Shown here one piece after another: positions 17,921 to 27,196 of a stretch of DNA of 64,000 nt (within the stretch, counting starts at the first letter, position 1; every line of letters begins with the position of its first letter). The notes beneath the pieces were generated by a model that saw only the letters and a program-made list of their open reading frames with translations, had not been told where the DNA came from and made no database searches. Where the stretch lies: positions 49,291 through 113,290 of the forward strand of contig CALDID010000098.1 in assembly GCA_937901865.1 (NCBI GenBank), written 5' to 3'. Both the position numbers and the translations under genes were made by a program. Origin of the DNA: an uncultured Treponema sp. (GTDB lineage: Bacteria; Spirochaetota; Spirochaetia; Treponematales; Treponemataceae).

Positions 17921-18912
17921 TTTCCAAGAAATAAATATGCTGGTGAACGAGAGAGAGATTTTTGATTTTTAGAGAGTGCCATAGGTATAACTTCTTTGCT
18001 TGCCTCTAAAAGATAATCTAAAAATTCTTTCTTGCTCTTTGGGCGATAATCAACAACTTCAAAATCATTTTCATCGCTGTTGTAATCTTTGCTCAACAAA
18101 TCGATTGCACCTTGATAACGGTCGATAGCATCGATAAGACCATGGTCAAGAGCTTGCTTTGCGGTGTAAATGCGTCCGTCTGCTAATTGCTTCACGTTGT
18201 CTATATCAAGATTGCGGCTTTCTGCCACGATTGAAGTAAACTGCTCGTAACATTCATCGGCAATGCTTTGCATAATGGCGCGCTGTTCTTCTGTCATTGG
18301 CTCATTTAAGTTGCCCATATTCTTGTTTTTGCCTGCGGTTATCGTGTTGTATTTTATGCCATACTTTTCGAGTAGCTCGCTGATATCTACGCTAGAGCCT
18401 GCGATAACCCCTATAGAGCCTGTGAGCGTGTTGCGGTTTGCAATGATTTTATCTGCGGCGCACGCGATGTAATATCCGCCAGAGGCTGCAAGCGATTGCA
18501 TATAGGCGAAAACGGGACGGCCTGTACGCTTTTTGTAATCAAGGAGAGCTAAATACGCTTCGTCTGCTTCGTATACTCCGCCTCCAGGGGAATCGATGAC
18601 GAGTATAATGCCGATATTAAACGAATCTCGCTCTAAATCGCTGATTGTTTCTAAAAGCCATTGTTGGTCATAGGTATTATTTTTCACTTCGATTACGCCT
18701 TCAATGTGAATGGCGGCTATGTATTCTTTTGGCGTGTGAAACATTTTTAAGACGCTAGAGCCTTTTGGGGCGGCTGTGTCGGAATAGGCTGCGTTCACCT
18801 TTGTAACTGCGGCGATAAGCATTGCTAATATCACGATGACAAGCAAAACGATAAGTCCACCCTTTCTCATCTGTTCGTTTTTATCGTTATGCTGTGGTAC
18901 TAAATCGTACAT
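17917..18912 (-). CDS. sppA: Signal peptide peptidase SppA (short form)
   Basis: The 331-residue membrane serine protease degrades released signal peptides. One N-terminal membrane helix (~19-36) is followed by the S49 protease domain: VIDSPGGGVYEADEAYLALL, nucleophile Ser144 in LAASGGYYIA, and general base Lys195 in TAGKNKNMG, spacing as in the Bacillus short form. It is the last of a minus-strand run starting at rnhA. Confidence 0.9.
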   Translation of the reverse strand: MYDLVPQHNDKNEQMRKGGLIVLLVIVILAMLIAAVTKVNAAYSDTAAPKGSSVLKMFHTPKEYIAAIHIEGVIEVKNNTYDQQWLLETISDLERDSFNIGIILVIDSPGGGVYEADEAYLALLDYKKRTGRPVFAYMQSLAASGGYYIACAADKIIANRNTLTGSIGVIAGSSVDISELLEKYGIKYNTITAGKNKNMGNLNEPMTEEQRAIMQSIADECYEQFTSIVAESRNLDIDNVKQLADGRIYTAKQALDHGLIDAIDRYQGAIDLLSKDYNSDENDFEVVDYRPKSKKEFLDYLLEASKEVIPMALSKNQKSLSRSPAYLFLGN

Positions 18913-18934
18913 ATTTCATTCTCCTCAAATTGAA

Positions 18935-19582
18935 TTATTTTCCTGCAAAGTCCTCTGCGTCAAGGATATTTTGTTTTAGTGCGCTGTGCTTTATACATAA
19001 ATAGGCGTTTGCGGTCGCTGTTTCGATATAGGGAATTGTCCACAGAAAGCCAATACCAAAAGTGATAAGGCTCAAGGCGATGAGTGGCAAAAAGCTGAGA
19101 TGAAGCAAAAATAAATCAGCTTTGTAGCCTCTTGTTAAAATTGCGCTTAAACGAACCGCCTTTTTTGCGCTCAAAGTCTTATTATCAGCTAATAAAAAAT
19201 AGGTGAGTGAGTATTTATATAATGCCACAAAGCCAGGAATGACTAAAAGACAAGCCCACAGCACGCACTTTATATAAATGATGAACGAGGCGACTATGCC
19301 TCTGCTCCAATCTTCTAAGCCGAGCAAAAAGAGATTGAAAGAGATGTTGAGGTTTTCTCTGTTCCTTGCGTATGTGAAAAAAGTTTTTATTCTCGCATTC
19401 GTAATTATTCCTGTTACAGCGATGAAGATGAGCGTTATGATGCTAAAAAGAGAAGAGTTGTTTTTTGTTGGTATGAACAGAAAAAATATGCACAACGAAA
19501 GGAATGTTACAAAAAGCGATAACGCCCATTTGCTTTTGAGCTGTTTTCTTGCACTTCGTTTGAATTCTATGCGATTAAACAT
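18935..19582 (-). CDS. DUF975-type integral membrane protein
   Basis: The 215-residue protein has a basic N-terminus (EFKRSARKQLKSKW) and about five to six hydrophobic helices. The GLEDWSRGIVASFIIYIKCVLWACLLVIPGFVALYKYSL segment with IPG..K.Y.....L is characteristic of DUF975 proteins. Function unknown. It sits between the OMP-like gene and sppA (gaps 2 and 22 bp), so it is probably cotranscribed with envelope genes. Confidence 0.7.
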   Translation of the reverse strand: MFNRIEFKRSARKQLKSKWALSLFVTFLSLCIFFLFIPTKNNSSLFSIITLIFIAVTGIITNARIKTFFTYARNRENLNISFNLFLLGLEDWSRGIVASFIIYIKCVLWACLLVIPGFVALYKYSLTYFLLADNKTLSAKKAVRLSAILTRGYKADLFLLHLSFLPLIALSLITFGIGFLWTIPYIETATANAYLCIKHSALKQNILDAEDFAGK

Positions 19583-19584
19583 TT

Positions 19585-20241
19585 TTATTCGTCTTCCTCT
19601 GCACGTTGTGAAAAAGAATTTCCCTTCTTTGCAAGTTTGATAGACAATGATATAAGCGTATTTTCAAAGGCTTCTCCGCTCATAAAAGAGCCGACAGGGA
19701 AATACACTCTGCCTTCTGCGCCTACGATGATTGTTTGAAAGATTCGATTGTAAGAAAAGGAGATGTGGGGATAAAAGAAATTGCAAGAAGAGTAAAACCA
19801 TTTATTTATCTCTTTTACCTCTCCTTCAACTCCTGTAACGCCGTTTGCTTTTATGCCGTAGCGTGCAAATATGCTTGCTCCGCCTCCTACAAAGACATAG
19901 TGCTTTTCGCTTTCATGCGCGCACCATTGCAGCGTTACAGACGGAAGGGCGCAAAAAGCGAGGGCTGTTCTGTTTTCTATTTCTGCGGCTTTTGCTTTGT
20001 CATCGTCTAGCAAGTAGTATTGCGTGAAAAAAGAGGAATGGCATTGAATGAAAAAGTCGTTGTATAAAGGAAACGTGTAGCCCACGCCGAGCGAATACGA
20101 TACAGGAGAGGGCGCACTTACAGAGTCGGTCGTCAGCATTATGACAGGAGAAAGCGTTACGAAGAGCGATTCTTTAGCTTGCGAAAATGCATATCCTTTA
20201 CACAGCGCAAAGAATATGCACATAACAAAAACTTTTCGCAT
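19585..20241 (-). CDS. Predicted outer-membrane beta-barrel protein, unrecognised family
   Basis: The 218-residue protein has a signal peptide (residues 1-~20, ending YAFSQ), then alternating hydrophobic/aromatic strands (SYSLGVGYTFPLY, HYVFVGGGASIFARYGI, IIVGAEGRVYFPVG) that suggest a small barrel. I do not recognise a specific family. Its ATG overlaps the lipoprotein stop by one base (TAATG), indicating translational coupling. Confidence 0.6.
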   Translation of the reverse strand: MRKVFVMCIFFALCKGYAFSQAKESLFVTLSPVIMLTTDSVSAPSPVSYSLGVGYTFPLYNDFFIQCHSSFFTQYYLLDDDKAKAAEIENRTALAFCALPSVTLQWCAHESEKHYVFVGGGASIFARYGIKANGVTGVEGEVKEINKWFYSSCNFFYPHISFSYNRIFQTIIVGAEGRVYFPVGSFMSGEAFENTLISLSIKLAKKGNSFSQRAEEDE

Positions 20242-21455
20242 TACGCCTCTGGCTTGCTGTAAAGCACTTTGTCTAAGTCAACAGCCAAGAAACCGCTTCT
20301 GCCAGTCTGATAAAAATCAGCCTCTTCCCAAGCGACATAGAGATATGTGCCGCTTACTGCGAAATCAGAATATACATAGCCTTTCGGTAGCTTTGGCAAG
20401 CGGAACGCAACTGCTTTTTCTCTGCCTAAAATATGCTTTCCGTAAAGCGCGCCAGAAAGGTATGTCGTGCCGTCTTGGAACACTGCGATTGCGTATGTAT
20501 CGCTTAAAAGAGCTGTGCCGCCGAAGTTATCGCTTTGCTCTCCTTGTGCATAGACAGTTGGCGAAAATCCGCTTGTATGTTTGCTTATTATATAGAAAGA
20601 AAAATCTTTTGGGATTACTTTCAAAAGGTTTTTAAGTCTGTCAGGAGCAAGAGAGTAATCTGTCGGGAGCTTTGTGTTGCGGAACTCCCTTTCTCCTGCT
20701 TCTGCGACGGCGATTTTATTAGAATTCTTCATTGGAGAAAGCTCGGTAATATCTCCGCTTGGTGTCCATTTGATGTAATCAAAAATCACTCTCTCGTCAG
20801 TCTGTGTCTTTAATGCGCAAAGCCATTCCACTCCGTTCCATGTGAAATCGGTAATCTGTGCATTCTTTTCTACCATTAAGTTCTGATAGGTTACGAGCGG
20901 AATACACATACCAGAAGCTCTATCATACTTTACTAAAAACGGCTGTGAAGCATTAGAAGTAGAGCTGTCGTTAAAGAATGAGTTTCGGTACATTGAGAAA
21001 ATGGGAATGTCGCCATAGAAAACGAGATTGTCTGCGGTGTTGTTGGTAAAAGTAGAAGGTTCTTTTACTAGCTTCGGCTCGCCTCCGTCTAGCACAAGCA
21101 TACCAAGCCTGTTTACGAGAGCGTATGCAGGAGGCTCTGCGCTTTCTTGCATACTGCCAGGAAGTCCCTGCACAGGAGAAAGACAAGTGCCCATGCTAGA
21201 AATCCTAATTGCTTCTGTCCACGCTCTTTTCAGCTGTGAATTAGCGTGTTGCGGCAAATCTACGCTTTCCATTCCTTGCGTGGTAAAAGCATACCATGTA
21301 TGAGTTTCGGGAGAAATCTGTTGTGTTATAGTAACAGGAAGGTCTTTCTCTTTTGCAGCCTCTTCTTTCTTTTTGTCGCAGCCAGTTGTAAAAATAAGAG
21401 CTGCTAAAATTGCGGCTGAAGTAGTCGCCTTTGGGAAAACAGTAAAAAAATTCAT
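20241..21455 (-). CDS. Predicted lipoprotein, treponemal
   Basis: The 404-residue protein has a signal peptide ending in a lipobox (IFTTGC), so Cys26 would be lipidated. A charged KKKEEAAKEK spacer follows, and then a long beta-rich region with propeller-like strands (DFAVSGTYLYVAWEE). No catalytic motif is visible. It is upstream of and coupled to the barrel gene, suggesting a shared envelope role. Function unknown. Confidence 0.65.
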   Translation of the reverse strand: MNFFTVFPKATTSAAILAALIFTTGCDKKKEEAAKEKDLPVTITQQISPETHTWYAFTTQGMESVDLPQHANSQLKRAWTEAIRISSMGTCLSPVQGLPGSMQESAEPPAYALVNRLGMLVLDGGEPKLVKEPSTFTNNTADNLVFYGDIPIFSMYRNSFFNDSSTSNASQPFLVKYDRASGMCIPLVTYQNLMVEKNAQITDFTWNGVEWLCALKTQTDERVIFDYIKWTPSGDITELSPMKNSNKIAVAEAGEREFRNTKLPTDYSLAPDRLKNLLKVIPKDFSFYIISKHTSGFSPTVYAQGEQSDNFGGTALLSDTYAIAVFQDGTTYLSGALYGKHILGREKAVAFRLPKLPKGYVYSDFAVSGTYLYVAWEEADFYQTGRSGFLAVDLDKVLYSKPEA

Positions 21456-21495
21456 CTTAGTATCTTATAACGGGATTACACCTTTTTGCAAGCAC

Positions 21496-21972
21496 TTAAT
21501 TGCTTCTCTTAGCAATTTCCATCTGACAAAGTGAGTCGCATACTTCATTGTATTTTATACCTGCATGCCCCTTGACCCACGTCCATTCCACTTCACTTTC
21601 TTCGTTTAGTTTGTCCAAAGCCACCCATAAATCTTGATTTTTGACAGCTTTTTTATCGGCGGTCTTCCAGCCTTTAGCCTTCCAGTTCTTTATCCATGCT
21701 GTAATGCCGTTTTTGACATATTGGCTGTCGATAAAAAGCTGTATTTTGCGCGAAGGATAATGCTCTTTTGCATAGCGCAACACCTCGATAGCGGCAGTTA
21801 GCTCCATGCGATTGTTCGTCGTCATATTCTCTCCGCCAGAAAGTTCAATTTCGTTTACACCGTCCAATAACACCGCTCCCCAACCGCCAGCACCTGGGTT
21901 TCCGTGGCAGCCACCGTCAGTGTATATTGTGATTTGAGAAGTTTCGTTATTATCAATAGAAAATAAATCCAT
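21496..21972 (-). CDS. rnhA: Ribonuclease HI
   Basis: The 158-residue enzyme removes RNA from RNA-DNA hybrids. All carboxylates are present: Asp19 (IYTDGGC), Glu57 (NNRMELTAA), Asp82 (FIDSQYV) and Asp146 (NEVCDSL), plus His136 in the VKGHAG loop. It heads a minus-strand run towards the lipoprotein gene, 40 bp away. Confidence 0.95.
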   Translation of the reverse strand: MDLFSIDNNETSQITIYTDGGCHGNPGAGGWGAVLLDGVNEIELSGGENMTTNNRMELTAAIEVLRYAKEHYPSRKIQLFIDSQYVKNGITAWIKNWKAKGWKTADKKAVKNQDLWVALDKLNEESEVEWTWVKGHAGIKYNEVCDSLCQMEIAKRSN

Positions 21973-22075
21973 ATTGCCTTATATATCGGCAGAGCCTTTC
22001 TTAGCCTTTACAAGCATAAGATTTTATATTTCTTTTCCATTTAAAATAAAATATATGCTATAGCTCTGTTTTCCC

Positions 22076-22243
22076 ACGACCGTAAAATATTTGCTCCACG
22101 ACCGTACATACCTCTTACTTACGACCGTTCTTGCCTCTTATGTACGACCGTAGTAAAGACACTCTTACGACCGTAAGAAAACGACTCCCACGACCGTGGA
22201 AAAGATATTACCACGACCGTGGGAGAAAAAATTCCACGACCGT
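22076..22243. repeat. Eight ACGACCGT dyads at 22-23 bp spacing
   Basis: ACGACCGT starts at 22076, 22098, 22121, 22144, 22167, 22190, 22213 and 22236. Only the core is conserved; the ~14 bp between copies differ. The flanks of several copies extend the dyad with different but complementary bases (TCTTACG/CGTAAGA; CCACG/CGTGG). This lies in the 407-bp gap between divergent rnhA and the UPF0164-like gene. The rest of the gap is AT-rich, with one promoter. Confidence 0.9.
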
Positions 22244-22302
22244 AGGAGCATAGGAGAAAAATAGAGATTTTTAGAAAAGTGTGCGCTCTTAATCGTACCT
22301 AG

Positions 22303-22331
22303 TTGCAATAAAAAGTTTTATTTGCTAACAT
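22303..22331 (+). promoter_or_regulatory. sigma70-type promoter of the UPF0164-like gene
   Basis: TTGCAA (22303-22308), 17-bp spacer, TAACAT (22326-22331), about 49 bp before the ATG, with GGAGG upstream of the start. The -10 box is the same as at thiB. Confidence 0.6.
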
Positions 22332-22379
22332 ACGCACTGTATTGTGTCGAATTTAAAAGGTACATACGGAGGTTTTTTT

Positions 22380-23480
22380 ATGAAAAAGGTTCTTTCAGCA
22401 TTAGCCGCACTTATCGCTGCTTCTAGTCTGTTTGCCTACAATCCCCCAACAGGAGGCGAAGACCTCAACAGATTGTCTAGCCCAGAGTTGCTTTCTGGCG
22501 GTCGTTCTGCGGCGGGTGGTAGCTTGTATCATGTAACTCCTAGCACTATTGTTAATAACCCAGCTTTGCCTGCGTTAGAGCAGCGTGTCATGATAGATTT
22601 GGGCTATACAGCTCTTATTGACAATGATGACTTGAGCGATAAAAGCTATGGAAATGCTGTTCAGCTTGGCACTTCTATGCCTTCTCGCTATGGCGTTACT
22701 ACTCTTTTAGCTCAGTGGATTACTTCTCCTTTCTATGATATGAACTTAGGTCATGCAGTGGACTTGAGGGCGAACTTTGCAAAGGAAATCACCGAAAAAC
22801 TCAACTTTGGTGCTACCCTTGACCTTGGTATCGCTTATGATGAGAAAAACGATTGGAAAGCGGGAATTGATTTAGGTGTGTTGTATAATCTTGGCACAGT
22901 CGGATTTTTGCAAGATTTCCGCTTCGGCGTGGCTCTCTTGAACCTCGGAAAGCCTTATTCAGGAAGCGAATTGCTCGGTATGAAAGGCGATTCTCGCGAT
23001 GAAACTGCTGAGGATTGGGAAGAGGCTTCTATGTATCCTGGACTGGCAACGGTAAAGCTTGGAGTGGCGAGTACGTTGTTTGAAAAAGGTTTATTTATGG
23101 GCGGTTGGTCAGCAGATTTGACCGTTCCTACTTTCCAAAATGCTATTGTTGATTTAGGTTTTCAAGTCAGCTATGCTGATGTTGTTCGCTTGAATGTCGG
23201 TTGGGACGCAAACATAAGAGAGCTTGCAGAGGGAAAAGAGAGCGTAAATCTTCCGTCCATCGGCTTGTCATTTAAGTTTGCTTTTAAATCTTCAAAACTT
23301 GCTCAGGGAAATGCAGATTGGGGACAGAGCGAAATGACTGTATCGACTGCATGGCAGCAGCTTTATGGCGGCAATGTGCAGGCAATTTCTGGCGGTGCGC
23401 TTTTGAAGCTTGGTACTGATGACGTAGAGCCTCCTGCCATTGAGTTGTGGAGTGAAGACTCTAAGAGCGAGAAGAAGTAA
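22380..23480 (+). CDS. UPF0164/FadL-like outer-membrane protein
   Basis: Start at 22380 (MKKVLSALAALIAASSLFAY) is chosen because GGAGG precedes it and it begins a good signal peptide; the frame is open from 22344. The mature protein begins with a segment rich in Pro/Gly and has a SxELLSGGRSAAGG...TPSTIVNNPA pattern seen in treponemal UPF0164 proteins, then beta-strands throughout (LRANFAKEITEKLNFGATLDLGIAY). Members are thought to be FadL-type barrels that may import long-chain fatty acids. It is 15 bp from the FlgD-Ig/OmpA gene, probably one operon. Confidence 0.7.
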   Translation: MKKVLSALAALIAASSLFAYNPPTGGEDLNRLSSPELLSGGRSAAGGSLYHVTPSTIVNNPALPALEQRVMIDLGYTALIDNDDLSDKSYGNAVQLGTSMPSRYGVTTLLAQWITSPFYDMNLGHAVDLRANFAKEITEKLNFGATLDLGIAYDEKNDWKAGIDLGVLYNLGTVGFLQDFRFGVALLNLGKPYSGSELLGMKGDSRDETAEDWEEASMYPGLATVKLGVASTLFEKGLFMGGWSADLTVPTFQNAIVDLGFQVSYADVVRLNVGWDANIRELAEGKESVNLPSIGLSFKFAFKSSKLAQGNADWGQSEMTVSTAWQQLYGGNVQAISGGALLKLGTDDVEPPAIELWSEDSKSEKK

Positions 23481-23495
23481 TCTGGAAGAGGATAT

Positions 23496-26400
23496 ATGAA
23501 GAAGAAGATTTTTTTGAAGACAGCTTTGGCGTTGGGATTTGCATTGTCTACCTCTGCTGTTTTTGCGGCGGAACACGATACAATTTATATTTCGCCGAAT
23601 AACGATGGTGTTCAAGATGTTCTTGAAGTGCCTATCTCGGTAAAAGATAGAAGATACGTTATCGAATGGAACTTTTTTATCTATGATGAATATGGTATTC
23701 CTGTTCGCGTGATAAGCAACAAGGAAGAGCGAAAGGGTAGACTTACATTCAAGTCGTTCTTTAAGATTTTGTTCTCTCCAAAAAAGGGAGTTGCTATTCC
23801 TAAATCGGTAACATGGAACGGTGCGCTTGATGACGGCTCTTTAGCTCCAGACGGCACATATTATTATGCGTTCAGTGCAACTGACGATAACGGAAACTCT
23901 AGAACTTCTGCTAAAATGCAGGTTATCGTTGATAATACGCCTCCTTCTGTGGAACTTGCTGAATTGAATGATGAAGATAAGGTGTTTGGCGAGGGCGCGA
24001 AGGCTGAGTTTAAGATTGAGCAGACAGGTAGCGAAGAAGATTTGTGGTCTGCAAAAATCGTCGATTCACTCGGTAAAACGGTGTGGCAGAAAAAGTGGGA
24101 AGACAAGAACCAAAAAGCAACTCCGCTTACATTTGAATGGGACGGTACAGGGCTTGACGAGAATGGAAATATCACAGGCTTTGTGCCAGATGGCGTTTAC
24201 ACATACAAAATCGAAGCAACTGACCGCGCAGGCAATAAATCTGCTCCGAGTGAAATTGCGAACATCATCTATTCTTCTGTAAAGCCTGTAACGAATATTG
24301 CTATTTCTGGCAGCCGCTATTTCTCGCCGAATACCGACAGCGAGATGAAAAATATTTCGTTTGACGTTTCTATCCCTGCTCCTGACGGAGTGAAAGATAG
24401 AGGTGCAAAGCTGACAAATTGGTCTATTGCAATCGTTGGACAGGACGGAAAAGAATACAAGAAGTTTGAAGGCACAGACGCAGCTCCTTCAAAGCTCGTT
24501 TTTGACGGAAACAAAGCGATTCTTGAACCTGCTGTTGTGATTAAGGGCAATGACGGCTCTTCTGCTATTCCTGACGGCACATATCAAGCTGTTGTGAGCG
24601 CAAGGTACCAAAACGGATACGAAACTGCGGTGGTAAACTCTCCGACTTTCGTGAAAGATACGAATATCCCGAAAGCTACTATCACGGTATCAAGTTCTTT
24701 GTTCTCTCCAGACGGCGACGGCAAACTTGATACAGTAACTATTTCTCAAACGGTTACAAAGCCTGAGGCTACGTGGACAGGTCGCATTTTGGACGATAAA
24801 AACAATGTCGTAAAGGAATTTGAGCTTGGACAAAATCCTGCTGATTCAATTTCTTGGGACGGTTTGAATAAAGACGGCACTCTTTCTTCTGACGGAAAGT
24901 ATACTTATGAGCTCGTAGCGATTGACCAGGCAGGAAACAAGGGCAAGGCTCTTTCTACTCCGTTCAGTCTTGATACAAGCAATACAGAGCTTTTGCTTAC
25001 GGTAACACCAACGTACTTCTCTCCAATCGGAAAGAAAAATACGGTTATCCTTACTCCAAAAGCAAACGAGAAGTCTGAAGGTTCAAAAGTTGCTTCTTAT
25101 ACGCTCGAAATCTCTGACAGCGAAGGAAATGTTGTTCGCACTATTGCGGCTAATAAGTCATTGCCTTCCACAATCACATGGAACGGTTACAACGATGCGA
25201 ACGAACTTTGCGCAGACGGTGTGTATACAGCAAAACTTTCTACTGTTGCTGCAAACGAAAATACTGCTGAAACAACTTCACAGCCGTTTACTATCGATAC
25301 AAAGCCTCCTGTGGTAGATTTGAATGCTCCTGAGCGAATGGTCTTTGATAGCACGCTCGACACATTCAAGATTGGCTCAACTTCTTCTAAAGAAACAAAG
25401 TGGGTAGGTTCTATCGTCGATTCTTCAGGAAAAGTTGTTCGCGCTTATGAGTGGAAAGACAATGTGCCAGAGAGCTTGGATTGGGACGGTACAGATGAAA
25501 GCGGAAACGCTGTGCCAGACGGAGAATATAAGTATATTGTAAGCGCAGAAGATGAGGCTGGAAACGCTACTTCTAAAGAATTGGGCGGAATTAACCTTGA
25601 TACTCGTGAAGCAAAGGCGTATGTAACAGCTTCTCTTACAGGTTTCTCTCCAAATAATGATACCATAAAGGACGAGCAGCTCTTTAATATCCGTGCTTCT
25701 TTGCAAGACGGAATGGAAAGCTGGGAATTCTATGTTGCAGACAAGAACGGAAATCCAATCCGCACATGGTCGGGCGATGCTTCAACTCCATTGCCGCAGA
25801 ATATCACTTGGGACGGTAAGACCGACAAGGGCGGCACGGCAGAAGGTGAGTTTACTGGTAATGTAAAGCTCTCTTATTTCAAGGGAAACAAAGTTGCGGC
25901 AAGCACATCACCGTTTATCTGTACAACATTGCCACCAATCGCAGTGGTGAATACAGCTCCTGAATATTTCAGCCCGGATAACGATGGCGAGAATGATGAC
26001 CTTGTGATTCAGTTGAGCGCAGAAAGCAAAGCTCCTCTTGCTTCTTGGTCATTCGAAATCAACGAAATCGACGACAAGGGCAGAGAAAAGCCATTCTGGA
26101 CAACAAGCGGAAAATCTTCTATTACGCCAAGTATCCTTTGGGACGGTCGTTCTAGCAAGAATGGTGAGCTTGTACAGTCTGCAACAGATTATCCGTATAC
26201 ATTCACGGTAACTGATACGCTGGGTATGACAACGGTGTATCAAGGAGTTATTCAGGTCGATGTTCTTGTTATCCGCGACGGAAACAAGCTCAAGATGCAA
26301 GTTCCTTCTATTATCTTCCGTGCAGACCGCGCAGACTTTGCAAGCGTTGCAGAAGTGGCAAAGATGAGCAAGTCAGAACAGATACATAAGGGACTTGACC

Positions 26401-26714
26401 AGAAGACTGTTGACAACAATATCCGTGTTTTGAAGAGAGTTTCACAGATTCTCAAGAAGTTCAAGGATTACAACGTAACTATCGAGGGAAATGCAAACAA
26501 CCTTACTGGCACACAGAAAGAGGAACTTGCAGACGTTCTGCCGTTAACACAGGCGAGAGCAGAGTTTATCCTCAACTGGCTCAATGAAAAGGGCGGCATT
26601 TCAAAGTCAAGGCTCAAGGCTGTTGGAAACGGAAGTAAGAGTCCTCTTGTTAATATGAGAGATTTGGAGAACCGTTGGAAGAACCGCCGCGTTGAGTTCG
26701 TCCTTGTGAAATAA
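23496..26714 (+). CDS. Large FlgD-Ig repeat protein with C-terminal OmpA domain
   Basis: The 1072-residue protein has a signal peptide (~1-25, ending VFAAE), then about eight FlgD-like Ig repeats. Each carries SPxxDGxxD at its start and WDGxxxxGxxxxDGxYxYxxxAxDxAGN in its body. The C-terminal ~110 residues are an OmpA-like peptidoglycan-binding domain (VTIEGNANN, LPLTQARAEFILNWL, NRRVEFVLVK). It probably tethers an extended periplasmic or surface structure to the cell wall. It follows the UPF0164-like gene. Confidence 0.85.
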   Translation: MKKKIFLKTALALGFALSTSAVFAAEHDTIYISPNNDGVQDVLEVPISVKDRRYVIEWNFFIYDEYGIPVRVISNKEERKGRLTFKSFFKILFSPKKGVAIPKSVTWNGALDDGSLAPDGTYYYAFSATDDNGNSRTSAKMQVIVDNTPPSVELAELNDEDKVFGEGAKAEFKIEQTGSEEDLWSAKIVDSLGKTVWQKKWEDKNQKATPLTFEWDGTGLDENGNITGFVPDGVYTYKIEATDRAGNKSAPSEIANIIYSSVKPVTNIAISGSRYFSPNTDSEMKNISFDVSIPAPDGVKDRGAKLTNWSIAIVGQDGKEYKKFEGTDAAPSKLVFDGNKAILEPAVVIKGNDGSSAIPDGTYQAVVSARYQNGYETAVVNSPTFVKDTNIPKATITVSSSLFSPDGDGKLDTVTISQTVTKPEATWTGRILDDKNNVVKEFELGQNPADSISWDGLNKDGTLSSDGKYTYELVAIDQAGNKGKALSTPFSLDTSNTELLLTVTPTYFSPIGKKNTVILTPKANEKSEGSKVASYTLEISDSEGNVVRTIAANKSLPSTITWNGYNDANELCADGVYTAKLSTVAANENTAETTSQPFTIDTKPPVVDLNAPERMVFDSTLDTFKIGSTSSKETKWVGSIVDSSGKVVRAYEWKDNVPESLDWDGTDESGNAVPDGEYKYIVSAEDEAGNATSKELGGINLDTREAKAYVTASLTGFSPNNDTIKDEQLFNIRASLQDGMESWEFYVADKNGNPIRTWSGDASTPLPQNITWDGKTDKGGTAEGEFTGNVKLSYFKGNKVAASTSPFICTTLPPIAVVNTAPEYFSPDNDGENDDLVIQLSAESKAPLASWSFEINEIDDKGREKPFWTTSGKSSITPSILWDGRSSKNGELVQSATDYPYTFTVTDTLGMTTVYQGVIQVDVLVIRDGNKLKMQVPSIIFRADRADFASVAEVAKMSKSEQIHKGLDQKTVDNNIRVLKRVSQILKKFKDYNVTIEGNANNLTGTQKEELADVLPLTQARAEFILNWLNEKGGISKSRLKAVGNGSKSPLVNMRDLENRWKNRRVEFVLVK

Positions 26715-26735
26715 CAGCTACAGGCAGTATTGTAA

Positions 26736-26769
26736 GCAGGTACACTGAAAAAGGTGTGCCTGTTTTTTT
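26736..26769 (+). terminator. Rho-independent terminator
   Basis: Stem CAGGTACAC / GTGTGCCTG with one G-T pair and seven T residues, 21 bp after the OmpA-repeat gene. A very similar hairpin (CAGGCATACA / TGTGCCTG) follows the next gene at 29343. Confidence 0.85.
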
Positions 26770-26790
26770 GTGCTATAAAAAATAAAGTTA

Positions 26791-26819
26791 TTGACAAAAA
26801 ATAAAACAGACGTTATTAT
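26791..26819 (+). promoter_or_regulatory. sigma70-type promoter of the repeat lipoprotein
   Basis: TTGACA (26791-26796), 17-bp spacer, TATTAT (26814-26819), 38 bp before the ATG; AGGAGG precedes the start. Confidence 0.7.
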
Positions 26820-26857
26820 AAAATAACTTTTTTTTAACAGGAGGTTTGTATTTGTAA

Positions 26858-27196
26858 ATGAAGATAATTCATAGCAAACTTGGTTTGGCAATAGCTGGTT
26901 TATCGCTTGTAACAGCTTTTGCTTCTTGTAGTTTAGTAGGAAGCGAAGATGACTATGATAACAATAGTGATATTGTTTATGATTTGTCTGCGCCTAGTGT
27001 ATCAGTAATTACGTATCCTGGTATCAACTATGTTTCTTGGACACCTGTTGATGGTGCGAAGAGCTATACTGTATACGTTTATGAAAACGGAAAGTATGTA
27101 CGCACACTTGGCACTGTACAGGCAACAACAGACGTATTGTACATGGGCGATACTGAGATTCAGAATAAGGTTTCTTATACATATCATATTATGTAG
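26858..27196 (+). CDS. Lipoprotein N-terminal fragment (frameshifted)
   Basis: The 112-residue frame starts with a signal peptide and lipobox (AFASC, lipidated Cys). A fibronectin/Ig-like strand pattern follows (INYVSWTPVDGAKSYTVYVYENGKYVRT). It stops at TAG 27194-27196. The sequence continues without a break in another frame (YVEANSTSNPADTV), so this is the N-terminal end of the protein encoded to 29295. The junction lies in a TA-rich stretch at about 27178-27194. Confidence 0.75.
   Translation: MKIIHSKLGLAIAGLSLVTAFASCSLVGSEDDYDNNSDIVYDLSAPSVSVITYPGINYVSWTPVDGAKSYTVYVYENGKYVRTLGTVQATTDVLYMGDTEIQNKVSYTYHIM

Noticed and set aside
22076..22243. CRISPR-like array (constant core, variable spacers)
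   Set aside because: The core is only 8-9 bp and spacers are 14 bp, far below CRISPR sizes; no cas genes are nearby.
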